From Thalassomonas viridans (GTDB lineage Bacteria > Pseudomonadota > Gammaproteobacteria > Enterobacterales > Alteromonadaceae), in assembly GCF_000948985.2 (NCBI RefSeq), contig NZ_CP059733.1, forward strand, positions 3,596,001 through 3,660,000: 64,000 nucleotides of DNA, read 5' to 3'. Of this stretch, positions 52,997 through 64,000 are shown piece by piece; positions within the stretch are counted from its first letter, which is position 1, and every line of letters begins with the position of its first letter. Under the pieces are notes generated by a model that saw only the letters and a program-made list of their open reading frames with translations, was not told where the DNA came from and searched no databases. Made by a program: the position numbers and the translations under genes.

Positions 52997-54778
52997 TTAT
53001 GGTTGCGATTGCTGTATTTGCCACATTTTCTGGTAATGACCGTTTTGTGCCAGCAGCTGGTTATGTTGCCCCTGCTCCACCACTTTGCCTTTATTCATCA
53101 CAATAATATGATCGGCATCGACTATGGTAGATAACCTGTGGGCAATCACCACGCTGGTACGTTCACGTGCCACTTCTTTAATCGCGGTTAAAATGGCCTG
53201 CTCTGAGTGGCTGTCTAGCGAAGACGTCGCCTCGTCAAACACCAGGATCGCCGGATCTTTTAAAATCGTACGGGCAATCGCCACCCGCTGCTTTTCGCCG
53301 CCGGACAATTTTAATCCCCGCTCTCCCACCATAGTGTCGACTCCTTCAGGCAGGGAGGCAACAAAGTGGCCAAGGTGCGCCAGCTCTATGGCCTTATGGA
53401 CATCCGCTTCGCTTGCTTCGGGGTTACCGTAACGGACGTTTTCAAATAAAGAGTCGTTAAACAATACCGTATCTTGCGGCACTATACCGATATTATGGCG
53501 CAGGGAGTGCTGGGTCACCCCACTGATATCCTGGCCGTCAATGGCAATGGCGCCGCTGTCGACATCATAAAAACGGAACAGCATCTTAACCAAAGTAGAT
53601 TTGCCCGAACCGCTCTCGCCGACAATCGCGACTTTCTGTCCCGCCCCCACAGAAAAAGACACATTTTGCAGGATGGGCCGCTTGCTGTCATAAGCAAAAC
53701 AGATATCTTTAAGCTCAATCTGGCCGCCGTTCATCTCCAGCTGGCCGGCACCGGTTTTATCCTGCACTTTAGGCGCTTTTTTCAATAAGCCGAACATATG
53801 CTCGATATTGGCCAGAGAGCCTTTAATTTCACGGTAGACAAAGCCGAGAAAATTGAGCGGGATAAAAAGCTGCATCATAAAGGCGGTGATCAAGACAAAA
53901 TCCCCTAAAGTCATTTGCCCGTAGGTAACCTGGTAGGCAGATAACGCCAGCATGGCCGTCATCGACAGGGAAATAATCAGCCCCTGGCCGCCGTTTAAGA
54001 CGAATAAGGATAAACGGTTCTGCGCCCTGGCCTTCTCCCATATCGCCAGCTGCTTATCATAAGCCCTGGCTTCATACTCTTCGTTGGTAAAGTACTTGAC
54101 GGTTTCAAAATTAATCAAACTGTCTATCGCCCGGGTATTGCTGGAGGAGTCCGCCTTATTGGCAGCGCGGATATAACGGGTACGCCGCTCGGTAGCCAGC
54201 ACAGAAAAGGCGATATAGCAGAAAATAGAAGCCAGGGTGATCAGGGCAAACCAAATGCCGTAATTAACCAGCAAAATAGAAACCACCATCAGGATCTCTA
54301 TCAGGGTCGGCACTATATTAAACACCATAAACCTTAATAAAAAACTGATGCCAGAAGTGCCGCGGTCTATATCCCGGGACAGGCCGCCGGTTTGCCGGCT
54401 CAGGTGAAAGTCGAGATCCAGGCGGTGCAGGTGACGGAAAACCTGCAAGCCGATACGGCGCATCGCCCGCTCGGTCACCCGGCCAAACAGGGTATCGCGC
54501 ACTTCGGCAAACAGCACCACGGAAAAACGCACCAAACCATAAGCCGCCACCAGGGCAAAAGGCACCAGGTAAACCCGGTTGTCCTGATTGTTGTCCAGGG
54601 TATCCACTATGTCCTTAAGCACAAAAGGCAAGTAAACACTGGCCAGTTTGGTCAGCACCAGGCAGGCAATGGCTAAACTTATTCTCACTTTAAATTCAAG
54701 CAGGTAAGGCCAAAGCATTTTAACCACGCCCCAGTTCATTTTGGTAACATCCTGTTCCGGATACTGGCTAGTGCGCAT
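52997..54778 (-). CDS. ABC exporter, Atm1/ABCB7-type half-transporter
   Basis: 593 aa with an N-terminal six-helix membrane domain (~25-320) containing the Atm1-type stretch ERAMRRIGLQVFRHLHRLDL and LSRQTGGLSRDIDRG. The nucleotide-binding domain (~350-590) has Walker A GESGSGKST, Q-loop, signature LSGGEKQR, Walker B ILVFDEATSSLD and H-loop IAHRLSTI, all intact. Atm1-type exporters move glutathione-linked compounds or metal-thiol adducts; substrate here unknown. It functions as a homodimer in the inner membrane. Confidence 0.9.
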   Translation of the reverse strand: MRTSQYPEQDVTKMNWGVVKMLWPYLLEFKVRISLAIACLVLTKLASVYLPFVLKDIVDTLDNNQDNRVYLVPFALVAAYGLVRFSVVLFAEVRDTLFGRVTERAMRRIGLQVFRHLHRLDLDFHLSRQTGGLSRDIDRGTSGISFLLRFMVFNIVPTLIEILMVVSILLVNYGIWFALITLASIFCYIAFSVLATERRTRYIRAANKADSSSNTRAIDSLINFETVKYFTNEEYEARAYDKQLAIWEKARAQNRLSLFVLNGGQGLIISLSMTAMLALSAYQVTYGQMTLGDFVLITAFMMQLFIPLNFLGFVYREIKGSLANIEHMFGLLKKAPKVQDKTGAGQLEMNGGQIELKDICFAYDSKRPILQNVSFSVGAGQKVAIVGESGSGKSTLVKMLFRFYDVDSGAIAIDGQDISGVTQHSLRHNIGIVPQDTVLFNDSLFENVRYGNPEASEADVHKAIELAHLGHFVASLPEGVDTMVGERGLKLSGGEKQRVAIARTILKDPAILVFDEATSSLDSHSEQAILTAIKEVARERTSVVIAHRLSTIVDADHIIVMNKGKVVEQGQHNQLLAQNGHYQKMWQIQQSQP

Positions 54779-55080
54779 AGATAAATAAACTCATAAAAAA
54801 CAGAAAATTGCCGCGATGTTTTTTCAGGAATCCGGTTGACGCGACGCTAATATGCCGGCTTATAGGGTTCAGCATAAACAGCCGTGGCCACTTTTTAACA
54901 ATCACGGCTGACAGGGAAATCATAGAAGCCTGTTAAAGGGAAGTCTAGCTTTATCTGTATTTATCAGGTACTTAGTTTAAGACATTTTAGCAACATAGCT
55001 AACGGCGAATCACTGCAGCTAAGATAAGAGCAAAGGGGAAGAAATCAACCCGCAGGCTGATTTTCTAACCGCTTTAAGCC
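54779..55080. other. 302-bp intergenic region
   Basis: Contains a hairpin CAGCCGTG / CACGGCTG (54879-54886, 54903-54910) with no U-tract. No gene seen. It should carry the promoter of the ABC exporter. Confidence 0.4.
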
Positions 55081-55680
55081 CTATACGCTCTGCTCAAGCT
55101 GCTCACCGGCAGTAGTCCAGGCCTTTTCTGCTGCCTCTTCGCCCATGTTCAGCCCTTCGGCATAAATAAAGTCGACGTCACTGATCCCCATCAGGCCATA
55201 AATCCCCTTGATAAAACCGGTTTGGGTATCCATAGGCGTGCCCTGATACATGCCGCCACGGGCTGCAAGCACCACCACCTTGGTATCTTTAACCAGTCCC
55301 TGCGGGCCGTTTTCGGTGTAACTGAAAGTTTTGCCGGCGCGGGCAATCCGATCGATATACGCCTTAAAGGTAGAAGGCACTCCAAGGTTATACATGGGCA
55401 TACCTATCACTATGATGTCGTGGGCCATCAACTCTGCTATCAGGTCATCCGATAATTTCGCCAATTGCTGCTGTTGTGGCGTTTGCTGCTGTGGCGGCGT
55501 CATCCAGGCCTGCATCTCCTCGGCACTTAAATGGGGGAGTTGATCGTCATTTAAATCCCGCACCGAAACCTCATCCTGTAAGCCCGATGATTTGCGGACC
55601 TGCAGGTACATTTGGGTAAATTTATTTGAATTACTGTTATCGCCATTCAGGCCCGTATTTAATACTAAAATCTTAGACAT
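55081..55680 (-). CDS. azoR: FMN-dependent NADH-azoreductase
   Basis: 199 aa with a strong GAGGAG ribosome-binding site. Flavodoxin-like fold with the FMN phosphate loop region (LNTGLNGDNSNSNKF), the MPMYNLGVPSTFKAYIDRI motif and ARGGMYQGTP, diagnostic of AzoR. It reduces quinones and azo compounds with NADH as a cytosolic dimer. A Gln-rich insert (PPQQQTPQQQQLAK) lies around residue 63-75. Confidence 0.93.
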   Translation of the reverse strand: MSKILVLNTGLNGDNSNSNKFTQMYLQVRKSSGLQDEVSVRDLNDDQLPHLSAEEMQAWMTPPQQQTPQQQQLAKLSDDLIAELMAHDIIVIGMPMYNLGVPSTFKAYIDRIARAGKTFSYTENGPQGLVKDTKVVVLAARGGMYQGTPMDTQTGFIKGIYGLMGISDVDFIYAEGLNMGEEAAEKAWTTAGEQLEQSV

Positions 55681-55973
55681 GTGCTACTCCTCAAGTTGGT
55701 GAAGCCATTTTATCTGTCGATTATTAAGATTAAAAATACAAAAAAACGGAGGTAACATTCTACTTATCAGAACAGTTAGAGTGATAACCTGATATCCCCC
55801 GGCTCTTTTATGCCAGCCGTGGAAAGTGAATGTTAGCCATTGATATACATGCAAATAACTTTATTTGTGGATTTCTCGTATCTTGAGATTAATTGCGTAT
55901 AATAATAACTGACTCGGGCTATGGCCATGACGGCCCTGGCCGGAGAGTAATACTGAGCCAAAAGAAACCGCTT

Positions 55974-56516
55974 ATGCCTAAAATGCTAGCCACCTTAATC
56001 GATCGTTGTTTGTTTACGGTGTTTTTTATTCTGGGATTGCAAGTGCCGGAGTTCATGCAGCAGTATACACAAAGGTTATCCGGCCATCTGCATGAAGCCC
56101 ACTACCAGCTGGAACAATTCCAGGCCATCGCCGACAACCAGTTCCAGGGGAATTTACTGGCACTGATCAAACGCTACCAAAGCAATAATGATGATGTTTT
56201 CCAGCAAACGGGACAAATGATTGAAAACCTCATGTTGCGTATCGAAGGTTTTAACCAGAACCTGACGAACCTGCAACAGGGAGATTACCTCAACCGCTTA
56301 TATTATTTTATTACCCAACTCGACTCTCAGCTGGCCGCAGCCACGCTGGAGCAATATCAGCTGGCAATCCCCGTTGATATAAATGCCCTGACAACCGGGG
56401 TCACGTTTGCAATAATTTTACTGTTACTGGGCAGTTTATTCTCATTTTTGATTAAGGGCTTGATACGCCGTTTTTCCACCAACAATCAAATCATCACACG
56501 GGGTCCGTTGCCTTAA
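55974..56516 (+). CDS. DUF2937 family inner-membrane protein
   Basis: About 180 aa from ATG 55974 (or 177 from 55983); a longer in-frame start at 55893 precedes the family-like N-terminus. An N-terminal hydrophobic helix (LFTVFFILGLQVPEFMQQY) and a C-terminal membrane helix (ALTTGVTFAIILLLLGSLFSFLI) flank a helical periplasmic loop (QRLSGHLHEAHYQLEQFQ, AIADNQFQGNLLALIKRY). The pattern matches DUF2937, an uncharacterised proteobacterial family. No partner gene suggests its role. Confidence 0.75.
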   Translation: MPKMLATLIDRCLFTVFFILGLQVPEFMQQYTQRLSGHLHEAHYQLEQFQAIADNQFQGNLLALIKRYQSNNDDVFQQTGQMIENLMLRIEGFNQNLTNLQQGDYLNRLYYFITQLDSQLAAATLEQYQLAIPVDINALTTGVTFAIILLLLGSLFSFLIKGLIRRFSTNNQIITRGPLP

Positions 56517-56642
56517 ACTGATCCGTTCTGTTTAATTTAACCTTCCCTATTAAAACTGTCACCGAAATAGCACTGTCGCCGCAGCACAGTGCCCACTTGG
56601 GTCATATCAATGGCAACAGAAATAAGCTCCCTTATAACGTAA

Positions 56643-56665
56643 TAAAGGCCGCAATGCGGCCTTTA
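56643..56665 (-). terminator. Terminator hairpin after ihfA
   Basis: TAAAGGCCGC-AAT-GCGGCCTTTA, a 10-bp stem, between convergent ihfA and the DUF2937 gene. It is followed on the minus strand by ATTACG. Confidence 0.65.
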
Positions 56666-56689
56666 TCAGGATATCCTTATCAAAGTCTG

Positions 56690-56715
56690 CGTGACAACAC
56701 TTAACTGTTGTCACG
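56690..56715 (-). terminator. Second hairpin just after ihfA
   Basis: CGTGACAACA / TGTTGTCACG, a perfect 10-bp stem with a 6-nt loop, 11 bp after the ihfA stop and without a U-tract. It may be a pause or 3'-protection element ahead of the stronger hairpin at 56643-56665. Confidence 0.45.
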
Positions 56716-56725
56716 TGAAAATCAG

Positions 56726-57022
56726 TTAACTATCCTGATTTCCCGCTTCTACGCGACTTTTTAATTTTTGTCCCGGTCTGAAGGTCACCACCTTACGGGC
56801 GGAAATAGGAATGTCTTCACCGGTTTTCGGGTTACGCCCTGGACGTTCACTTTTCTCACGAAGATCAAAGTTACCAAATCCGGAAAGTTTAACCTGTTCG
56901 CCGCTTTCTAAGGTTCCACGTATTTCTTCAAAGAATACTTCAACCATTTCTTTGGCGTCGCGCTTACTTAACCCGACTTTTTCAAATAAATGTTCTGCTA
57001 CTTCTGCTTTGGTCAGCGCCAT
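56726..57022 (-). CDS. ihfA: Integration host factor alpha subunit
   Basis: 98 aa, the standard size. The HU/IHF fold is complete, with the DNA-intercalating beta-arm segment ([13 protein letters not shown]) and IHF-alpha-type N-terminus [19 protein letters not shown]. It pairs with IhfB to bend DNA. It starts 3 bp after the pheT stop, with its ribosome-binding site GAGGG inside pheT, so it is translationally linked to pheST as in E. coli. Confidence 0.97.
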   Translation of the reverse strand: MALTKAEVAEHLFEKVGLSKRDAKEMVEVFFEEIRGTLESGEQVKLSGFGNFDLREKSERPGRNPKTGEDIPISARKVVTFRPGQKLKSRVEAGNQDS

Positions 57023-57025
57023 TGC

Positions 57026-59434
57026 TTAATCCCTCAGTGATGCATTTAGTTCAACTTTTAACGTATCAACCACGCGATTAACGACTTCGTTAATATCTTT
57101 CTCTTCAAGAGTCTTGTCATGATCTTGTAGTACCATGGCAATCGCTAGGCTCTTAAAGCCGGGTTCTATACCCTTGCCCTGATATACATCGAACAAGTTT
57201 AGATCAACTAAATAATTTCCGCCAACCTTTTCAATAAGTTGTAACACTTTATTAGCATTTATTTTCTCTTCAACCACCACGGCAATGTCACGTCGGTTAG
57301 ACGGGAAGCGAGATAAATCGCGCGCCTCAGGTAGTTTTTGAGTTAATACTTCAGACAATAATAATTCGAACATTAATGTCCGGCCATTAAGTCCTAATTT
57401 CCTTTCTAATTCAGGATGTAAGGTGCCGACATGACCGACCAGCACACCATTTTTATAAATCGCCGCCGTCTGCCCCGGATGCAAAGCGTCAATTTCCGCT
57501 TGGGAAAATTCATAGGCGCCGGCATCAGCAGTCAATGACAACAGGGCTTCAACATCCCCTTTGATATCGTAGAAATCAGAGGCGGCTTTTTCCATTTGCC
57601 AATGCTCGTCAAAACGCTGACCGGAAATGACACCGGCAAGCATCTGCTCCTGGCGTACGCCGTTTTCAACACTCTCGTCCGGGATAAAACGTAAGCCGGT
57701 TTCAAACAAGCGAACGCGGTTTTGCTGACGGTTCTGGTTATAAGACATCGCCTGTAACAGACCTGTCCACATGCTAAGGCGCATCACCGACATTTCCGAG
57801 GAAATCGGGTGCGGCAAGGTCATCACGTCCTGTCCAGGATGTAGCAGCTCCTGGACTTTAGGATCGACAAAGCTGTAGGTAATGGCTTCCTGGTAACCGC
57901 GGTTTACCAAGGTATTGCGCAGTTTCGACAGCGACAGCTCGGCTTCGCGGTGCGCAGGCATGGTCAGCTTGGCGGTCGGTGAAACATTCGGGATATTGTT
58001 GTAACCGAAAATACGCGCCACTTCTTCGATCAAATCCACTTCAATGGCGATATCAAAACGGTATGCAGGCACAACTACCTGCCAGCTGTCCTGGTTAAAG
58101 TCAACGGTAAAGCCCAGACGCTGTAAAATTTCCGTAACAGTGCTGTCTTCGATATGGAAACCGATGCGGCCATCAAGTTTCTCACGGCGCAGGCTCACGG
58201 TTTTTTCCGCCGGAATATGCGCGTCATGTTTGGCTTCGATCACGGGACCTGCCTGGCCGCCGACAATCTCCAGCAATAACGCCGTGGCACGCTCCATCGC
58301 CTGGTGCTGCAACTGGGGATCAACACCGCGCTCGTAACGGTGAGAAGCATCGGTATGCAGACCGTACTGGCGGGCCTTGCCTAAAATGGCCAGAGGCGCG
58401 AAAAAGGCACTTTCTAAAAAGATATCCGTGCTTTGTGCGGTAACGCCAGAATGCAGGCCACCGAAAATACCGGCCATCGCCAGGGCTTTGCTCTCGCCGT
58501 TATTCTCACTGGTACCAGTATCTGCTATCACCAGGGTATCGCTTGACAAGGTAACTTCATTTTCATCCAGCAATACCAGCTTTTCGCCTTCTTTGGCGAA
58601 ACGCACATCGATACCGCCGTCAATTTTCGCCAGATCAAAAGCGTGCATCGGATGGCCTAACTCAAGCAACACATAGTTAGTGACATCAACCACAGGGTCG
58701 ATGGAGCGTACGCCACAGCGACGTAATTTTTCGACCAGCCATAAAGGCGATACCGCATTAACATTAATGCCCTTGATCACACGGCCTAAATAACGCGGGC
58801 AGGCTTCGCCGGCAGTAATAGTGATCTCGCGCTTGTCATCTATGCTCGGGGAAACTGCAGGCGTTTCCACTTCATTAACCGCCAGGGAGTTTAAGACACC
58901 GACTTCACGGGCCAGACCTTTAATGCCTAAGCAGTCGCCGCGGTTGGCGGTTAAATCCACATCGATAGTCACATCGTCCAGGTCCAGGTATTCACGGACG
59001 CAGGTGCCGACAGGGGCATCCAGCGGCAGTTCAATAATGCCGTCTGAGCTTTCCGCCAGGCCAAGCTCGGATTCAGAGCACAGCATGCCAAAAGAAGGCT
59101 GACCGCGTAATTTCGCTTTTTTGATCTTAAAATTGCCCGGCAATACCGCGCCAACCGTAGCGACAGCCACCTTTAGTCCCAGGCGACAGTTGCTGGCGCC
59201 ACAGACGATATCCACGATTTCATCGCCTAAGTTAACTTTGGTTACCTGCAACTTGTCGGCATCCGGATGCTGACCACATTCAACGACTTCGCCAACTTTT
59301 ACACCGGTAAATTCACCGGCAACCGGGTCGGCACCGTCAACTTCCAGGCCCGCCATGGTGATTTGGTGGGTTAATTCTTCAGATGAAATGGCAGGATTAA
59401 CCCATTCACGTAACCAGGATTCACTAAATTTCAT
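57026..59434 (-). CDS. pheT: Phenylalanyl-tRNA synthetase beta subunit
   Basis: 802 aa, close to the E. coli length. Domains in order: EMAP-like tRNA-binding (~40-150, [24 protein letters not shown]), B3/B4 editing domain (~210-390), B5 domain (~400-480) and the C-terminal FDX-ACB domain (~705-800, [14 protein letters not shown]). It forms the alpha2-beta2 enzyme that charges tRNA-Phe. It lies 11 bp after pheS. Confidence 0.97.
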   Translation of the reverse strand: MKFSESWLREWVNPAISSEELTHQITMAGLEVDGADPVAGEFTGVKVGEVVECGQHPDADKLQVTKVNLGDEIVDIVCGASNCRLGLKVAVATVGAVLPGNFKIKKAKLRGQPSFGMLCSESELGLAESSDGIIELPLDAPVGTCVREYLDLDDVTIDVDLTANRGDCLGIKGLAREVGVLNSLAVNEVETPAVSPSIDDKREITITAGEACPRYLGRVIKGINVNAVSPLWLVEKLRRCGVRSIDPVVDVTNYVLLELGHPMHAFDLAKIDGGIDVRFAKEGEKLVLLDENEVTLSSDTLVIADTGTSENNGESKALAMAGIFGGLHSGVTAQSTDIFLESAFFAPLAILGKARQYGLHTDASHRYERGVDPQLQHQAMERATALLLEIVGGQAGPVIEAKHDAHIPAEKTVSLRREKLDGRIGFHIEDSTVTEILQRLGFTVDFNQDSWQVVVPAYRFDIAIEVDLIEEVARIFGYNNIPNVSPTAKLTMPAHREAELSLSKLRNTLVNRGYQEAITYSFVDPKVQELLHPGQDVMTLPHPISSEMSVMRLSMWTGLLQAMSYNQNRQQNRVRLFETGLRFIPDESVENGVRQEQMLAGVISGQRFDEHWQMEKAASDFYDIKGDVEALLSLTADAGAYEFSQAEIDALHPGQTAAIYKNGVLVGHVGTLHPELERKLGLNGRTLMFELLLSEVLTQKLPEARDLSRFPSNRRDIAVVVEEKINANKVLQLIEKVGGNYLVDLNLFDVYQGKGIEPGFKSLAIAMVLQDHDKTLEEKDINEVVNRVVDTLKVELNASLRD

Positions 59435-59445
59435 TGTTGGCTTTC

Positions 59446-60507
<1,062 letters not shown>

Positions 60508-60644
60508 TCAATAGAGAAAGTAGGTAAAATATTGGCTTTTCAGTAAAATTTTTATCTAAACGCCAAAAATCGGTTATTTGCCGCTATCAGGGCAGAAATT
60601 AAGCCCCAAGGAGGGAAAAGGAGTTTGTTTCAGGGAAGGTAAAT

Positions 60645-60683
60645 AAAAACAGCAACTGCCCGGCTAGTGCCCGGCAGTTGCTG
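60645..60683 (-). terminator. Rho-independent terminator of purC
   Basis: On the minus strand CAGCAACTGCC and GGCAGTTGCTG form an 11-bp stem running directly into TTTTTATTT, 20 bp after the purC stop codon. Confidence 0.88.
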
Positions 60684-60702
60684 CTGTCAATTCTGCGCCG
60701 AA

Positions 60703-61806
60703 TTAATCGACCAACTGATATCGGTCACGCAAGATTGCAATGATTTCAGCTTTGGGATTATCGGATAAAGTGATTTTTTCTCCGGTAATTTTTTCCGCGA
60801 TAGAAGTATAGGTATTTGACACCTCCATCAGCACAGACTCAGGCAGCTCATTGTCCCGTGCCAGAGCTTCACGTTCCGCCATACGGTCTTTATTGAGCAG
60901 GATATCCGGATCCGGGAAATGGTTAAGCAGCAGCTGGCGGAAACCTTCTTTGGAGTTTTCCACGACTTTGCCGTTGCGGTATTGCTCGCCGTCCCAGATG
61001 CGGGAGGAGTCCGGCGTACCCACTTCGTCCATATAGATAAGCTTGTCGTTACCGTCTTTGTCTTTGACATAGCCAAACTCAAACTTGGTATCAACAAAGA
61101 TCTGATCCAGTTTCGCCAGAGCATCGGTAATGACATCAAAACCTTCCGTCAGTAACTTCTCGTACAAGGCAATATCGTCCAGCGACTTAAAATTAAAGTC
61201 CAGGTAATTGTCTTCGATGTTCTTACGGGTAATATTGACGTCATCAACTGCCGGCACGCCCGGGATACCTTCCAGAATACCTTTCGTTGACGGGGTTTGC
61301 AGCAGCTTGGACAGTTTGCTGTCTTTTTCCAGGCCTTCGGGCAATTCAATGCCGCAGAACTCGCGCTCGCCTTTGGTGTAGGCGCGCCACATGGAGCCGG
61401 TGATATATTGACGACAGATGGCTTCTATCATCACAGGTTTTGCTTTTTGCACGATCCAGACAAAAGGATGGGGAATATCCAGGATATGGCTGTCTGCCAG
61501 GCCGTGTTCTTTAAACAGCTTAAACCAGTGGTTGGAGATGGCATTGAGGGCCGCGCCTTTGCCGGGCACGCCTTTCATCCCGCCCTCGCCTTTCCAGATG
61601 CAATCAAAGGCGGAGATACGGTCGCTGATCACCATGATCGCCAGCGGTGTATCTTCAGGGACATCATAGCCCTTTTCTTTAATCAACCGCCGGCTGTCGC
61701 CGGCCGTCAACCAGTAGACCGAACGCACCTTACCGCTGTGTACCGGGCTGTCTGTACGGATTGGTAAATCATTGTTTACCGCTAACACCTTATCACCAAG
61801 ACTCAT
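60703..61806 (-). CDS. purC: Phosphoribosylaminoimidazole-succinocarboxamide synthase, long form
   Basis: 367 aa with GAAGGA upstream. It joins CAIR and aspartate in purine synthesis. SAICAR-synthetase motifs: GKVRSVYWL near the start, [54 protein letters not shown]. It is ~130 residues longer than E. coli PurC (237 aa), with insertions after the N-terminal strand and a C-terminal helical extension, so it belongs to the larger eukaryote-like form. It sits between rplT and pheS in a block that in E. coli contains no purine gene. Confidence 0.93.
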   Translation of the reverse strand: MSLGDKVLAVNNDLPIRTDSPVHSGKVRSVYWLTAGDSRRLIKEKGYDVPEDTPLAIMVISDRISAFDCIWKGEGGMKGVPGKGAALNAISNHWFKLFKEHGLADSHILDIPHPFVWIVQKAKPVMIEAICRQYITGSMWRAYTKGEREFCGIELPEGLEKDSKLSKLLQTPSTKGILEGIPGVPAVDDVNITRKNIEDNYLDFNFKSLDDIALYEKLLTEGFDVITDALAKLDQIFVDTKFEFGYVKDKDGNDKLIYMDEVGTPDSSRIWDGEQYRNGKVVENSKEGFRQLLLNHFPDPDILLNKDRMAEREALARDNELPESVLMEVSNTYTSIAEKITGEKITLSDNPKAEIIAILRDRYQLVD

Positions 61807-61945
61807 GAATTTTGTCCTTCACGTTAAGTATCAAAGTTAATAGTAGCGGATAATATTTGCTGCCGGCCCCGGCAAAAAACCAGGGTAAATATTATGCGCT
61901 ACTATGCTCTTTAAGCCGAGCGATAACCGGGTGATCAGGATAAAA

Positions 61946-61969
61946 TAAAGGACGCCGAAGCGTCCTTTA
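61946..61969 (-). terminator. Terminator of the thrS-infC-rpmI-rplT unit
   Basis: TAAAGGACGC / GCGTCCTTTA stem with loop CGAA (plus-strand reading) 21 bp after the rplT stop; on the minus strand it is followed by TTTTATCC. Confidence 0.8.
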
Positions 61970-61989
61970 CCTAAGTCTCAGTTTCTCTC

Positions 61990-62346
61990 TTAAGCCAAAG
62001 AAGCTTGCGCTTTTTCAACCAGGAAAGAGAAGGCTGCTTTATCGTATACTGCGATGTCAGCCAGGATCTTACGGTCGATTTCAATAGAAGCCTTTTTCAG
62101 GCCATTAATGAAACGGCTGTAAGATAAACCATTTTGACGGGCTGCTGCATTAATACGAGCAATCCAAAGTTGACGGAACTGACGCTTACGTTGACGACGG
62201 TCACGGTAGGCGTACTGGCCAGCTTTAGTTACAGCTTGAAAAGCAACGCGATAAACGCGACTACGGGCACCGTAGTAACCTTTAGCTTGCTTAAGAACTT
62301 TTTTATGACGCGCGCGTGCGACTACACCACGTTTTACTCTTGCCAT
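61990..62346 (-). CDS. rplT: 50S ribosomal protein L20
   Basis: 118 aa, the standard size. N-terminal basic extension ([30 protein letters not shown]) that threads 23S rRNA, followed by the globular domain. L20 is also the translational repressor of rpmI-rplT in E. coli. It lies 15 bp after rpmI. Confidence 0.98.
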   Translation of the reverse strand: MARVKRGVVARARHKKVLKQAKGYYGARSRVYRVAFQAVTKAGQYAYRDRRQRKRQFRQLWIARINAAARQNGLSYSRFINGLKKASIEIDRKILADIAVYDKAAFSFLVEKAQASLA

Positions 62347-62361
62347 TTTCTATCTCTCCTA

Positions 62362-62556
62362 TTAACCGTGACGTAAAAGTTTTTTAACTGACTTGATGTC
62401 AGAAGCAGCGATTTGACACTTAGCACGTAAGTGACGCTTAACTTTAGTACGACGCTTAGTCAGGATATGACGAAGACCCGCTTGTTTGAATTTGTAGCCG
62501 GAAGCTGTCTTTTTAAAGCGCTTTGCAGCACCTTTATTGGTTTTCATTTTAGGCAT
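62362..62556 (-). CDS. rpmI: 50S ribosomal protein L35
   Basis: 64 aa from ATG 62556 ([17 protein letters not shown]); an in-frame start at 62628 would add 24 residues and is wrong for L35. The C-terminal KKLLRHG is typical. The 173-bp gap to infC is where E. coli carries the L20-binding translational operator; this was not folded here. Confidence 0.98.
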   Translation of the reverse strand: MPKMKTNKGAAKRFKKTASGYKFKQAGLRHILTKRRTKVKRHLRAKCQIAASDIKSVKKLLRHG

Positions 62557-62729
62557 GTTAAATAACTCCGCATTGTTATGCCAAATATTAAGCAGTAGAG
62601 GCGAAGATGCTTGCAGGCATGTAAACATACGCTGCGATCTTACTTGCAGGCCCGTACTACCGGTTCATAGTGATAATAGTGGTGAGCCGGCATCAATAAA
62701 TTAATCCCGGCTACTTTTCAGACCAGTTA

Positions 62730-63278
62730 TTATCCTTTTTTAGGGGCTAAGACCATCACCATCTGGCGACCTTCCGCCTTGCGGGGGAAGAACTCCACTA
62801 CGGTCAACTCTTCCAGGTCGTTTTTAACGCGACTCAGAAGTTCTAACCCCAGTTCCTGGTGTGCCATTTCACGGCCGCGGAAACGTAATGTTACTTTGAC
62901 CTTGTCGCCACCTTCTAAAAAGCGCCTCAGGTTGCGTAGTTTGACCTGATAGTCGCCTTCATCTGTGCCAGGACGGAATTTAATTTCCTTAACCTGGATT
63001 TGTTTCTGCTTTTTACGTTGTTCTTTCTGCTCTTTACTCTTTTCGTAAAGAAACTTACCGTAATCCATTACGCGACAAACAGGAGGCTTAGCCGTCGGGC
63101 TAATTTCAACGAGATCGACACCCGCTTTTTCAGCTTCATCCATGGCTTCGTTTAATGACACGATCCCCACGGGCTCGCCATCCAGACCAATTAAACGTAC
63201 TTCTTCTGCTGTAATTAACTCATTTAAACGATGTGCCGGCTCTTTCTGTCCGCCTCGTTGACCACCTTTAATAGCCAT
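62730..63278 (-). CDS. infC: Translation initiation factor IF-3 (AUU start likely)
   Basis: 182 aa from ATG 63278, or 180 aa from the AUU codon at 63272. GGAGGA is only 2 nt from the ATG but 8 nt from ATT, and ATT-AAA-GGT matches the autoregulated E. coli infC start. The N-domain ([19 protein letters not shown]), linker ([23 protein letters not shown]) and C-domain ([19 protein letters not shown]) are all conserved. IF-3 keeps subunits apart and rejects non-canonical starts, so an AUU start gives feedback control. Confidence 0.95.
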   Translation of the reverse strand: MAIKGGQRGGQKEPAHRLNELITAEEVRLIGLDGEPVGIVSLNEAMDEAEKAGVDLVEISPTAKPPVCRVMDYGKFLYEKSKEQKEQRKKQKQIQVKEIKFRPGTDEGDYQVKLRNLRRFLEGGDKVKVTLRFRGREMAHQELGLELLSRVKNDLEELTVVEFFPRKAEGRQMVMVLAPKKG

Positions 63279-63332
63279 GTTCCTCCAAAGAACTTTGTAC
63301 CAAATCTAAAAAAATGTTTGGATTAAAAAAAA

Positions 63333-64000
63333 TTATGCCCGTGTATTAACTTCTTCCGTTAATTTTGCGATAAACGCATCAACAGACATTTTACCTAAAT
63401 CTTCTCCACCCCGGGTGCGTACCGCAATTTCGCCGTTGGCCATTTCTTGATCGCCAACCACCAACAAATACGGCACACGCTTCAAAGTGTGCTCGCGGAT
63501 TTTAAAGCCTATTTTCTCATTTCTCAAGTCTAGTTTTGCTCTAAATCCATTTTCTTTCAGTTTTTTAACAACTTTTTCGCAATACTCGCCCTGTTTATCG
63601 GTAATGTTCATCACAGTGGCCTGCACCGGCGACAACCAGGTGGGGAATTTTCCTGTGTATTCTTCGATCAAAATACCGATAAAACGCTCTAACGACCCTA
63701 AAATCGCCCTGTGGATCATCACAGGCGTATAACGTTCGTTGTCTTCACCGACATAGGTAGCGCCTAAACGTTCAGGTAAGGCAAAGTCAAGCTGTACCGT
63801 ACCGCACTGCCAGGCACGTCCTAAACAGTCCATCAGGGTGAACTCGATTTTAGGTCCGTAGAAGGCTCCTTCTCCCGGCAGGTATTCAAAGTCGATATTG
63901 GAGTCGGTCAATACCTGGGCCAGGCCCAGCTCCGCCTTGTCCCAGATCTCATCGCTGCCGATGCGCTTTTCCGGACGGGTGGAAAGCTTCACCACTATCT
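63333..64000 (-). CDS. thrS: Threonyl-tRNA synthetase, C-terminal part (5' end outside window)
   Basis: The frame is open to the window end; about 222 C-terminal residues are visible. Catalytic motif 3 ([32 protein letters not shown]) and the anticodon-binding domain ([34 protein letters not shown]) match ThrRS closely. It lies 54 bp upstream of infC, as in E. coli. Confidence 0.97.
   Translation of the reverse strand, partial: IVVKLSTRPEKRIGSDEIWDKAELGLAQVLTDSNIDFEYLPGEGAFYGPKIEFTLMDCLGRAWQCGTVQLDFALPERLGATYVGEDNERYTPVMIHRAILGSLERFIGILIEEYTGKFPTWLSPVQATVMNITDKQGEYCEKVVKKLKENGFRAKLDLRNEKIGFKIREHTLKRVPYLLVVGDQEMANGEIAVRTRGGEDLGKMSVDAFIAKLTEEVNTRA

Overview
The window reads as chromosome of a marine gammaproteobacterium of the order Alteromonadales, most likely Colwelliaceae (Thalassomonas/Colwellia-like). 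This is inferred from protein style and gene order: gloB beside a yafS-type methyltransferase and mltD, a thrS-infC-rpmI-rplT to pheST-ihfA translation block, a lysine riboswitch before lysC, and an Alteromonadales-type TonB receptor. The genus was not tested by any search.

Layout. 1-4.9 kb: a four-gene operon of a coiled-coil protein, an inner-membrane OmpA-like protein, a Ras-like small GTPase and a PAS-GGDEF-EAL protein. 5-19.3 kb: accessory, mostly secreted proteins, namely a CapA-type protein, a short AraC-type regulator, two tandem Cys-rich mini-proteins, a cytochrome c lipoprotein, a beta-helix protein, an MBL-fold lipoprotein, an unknown 631-aa protein, a two-gene micro-operon, a LysR regulator and a PI-PLC-like protein with lectin domains. 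This stretch also holds a MITE-like element (16.9-17.1 kb) and a relic (15.6 kb) of the beta-gamma-crystallin protein encoded at 20.3-21.8 kb.

21.9-25.5 kb: an AT-rich island with a retron. A putative promoter leads into a 129-nt msr-msd RNA closed by a perfect 12-bp a1/a2 inverted repeat. It is followed by a retron reverse transcriptase (NAxxH, YADD and VTG motifs) fused to a C-terminal TOPRIM domain, and then a multi-spanning membrane protein of unknown function. This is the most interesting system in the window and is probably anti-phage. Its three-part layout deserves study.

25.7-43.8 kb: sbcB, a beta-hydroxyacid dehydrogenase, a membrane-anchored Cys-containing protein, a giant GC-rich 3245-aa LamG-repeat protein, a glutathione peroxidase/OhrR-type pair, lysC with its lysine riboswitch (read leftwards), elyC and a NIF3-family gene. 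44-56.5 kb: a TonB receptor, yafS/gloB, a small secreted protein, mltD, 51-bp tandem repeats, a pyroglutamyl-peptidase-like protein whose catalytic Cys is Ser, a second copy of the MITE-like element, an Atm1-type ABC exporter, azoR and a DUF2937 protein. 56.7-64 kb, all leftward: ihfA-pheT-pheS, a long-form purC placed between pheS and rplT, then rplT-rpmI-infC-thrS. Terminator hairpins split this block into at least three transcription units.

No tRNA, rRNA, CRISPR array or complete insertion sequence was recognised by eye.
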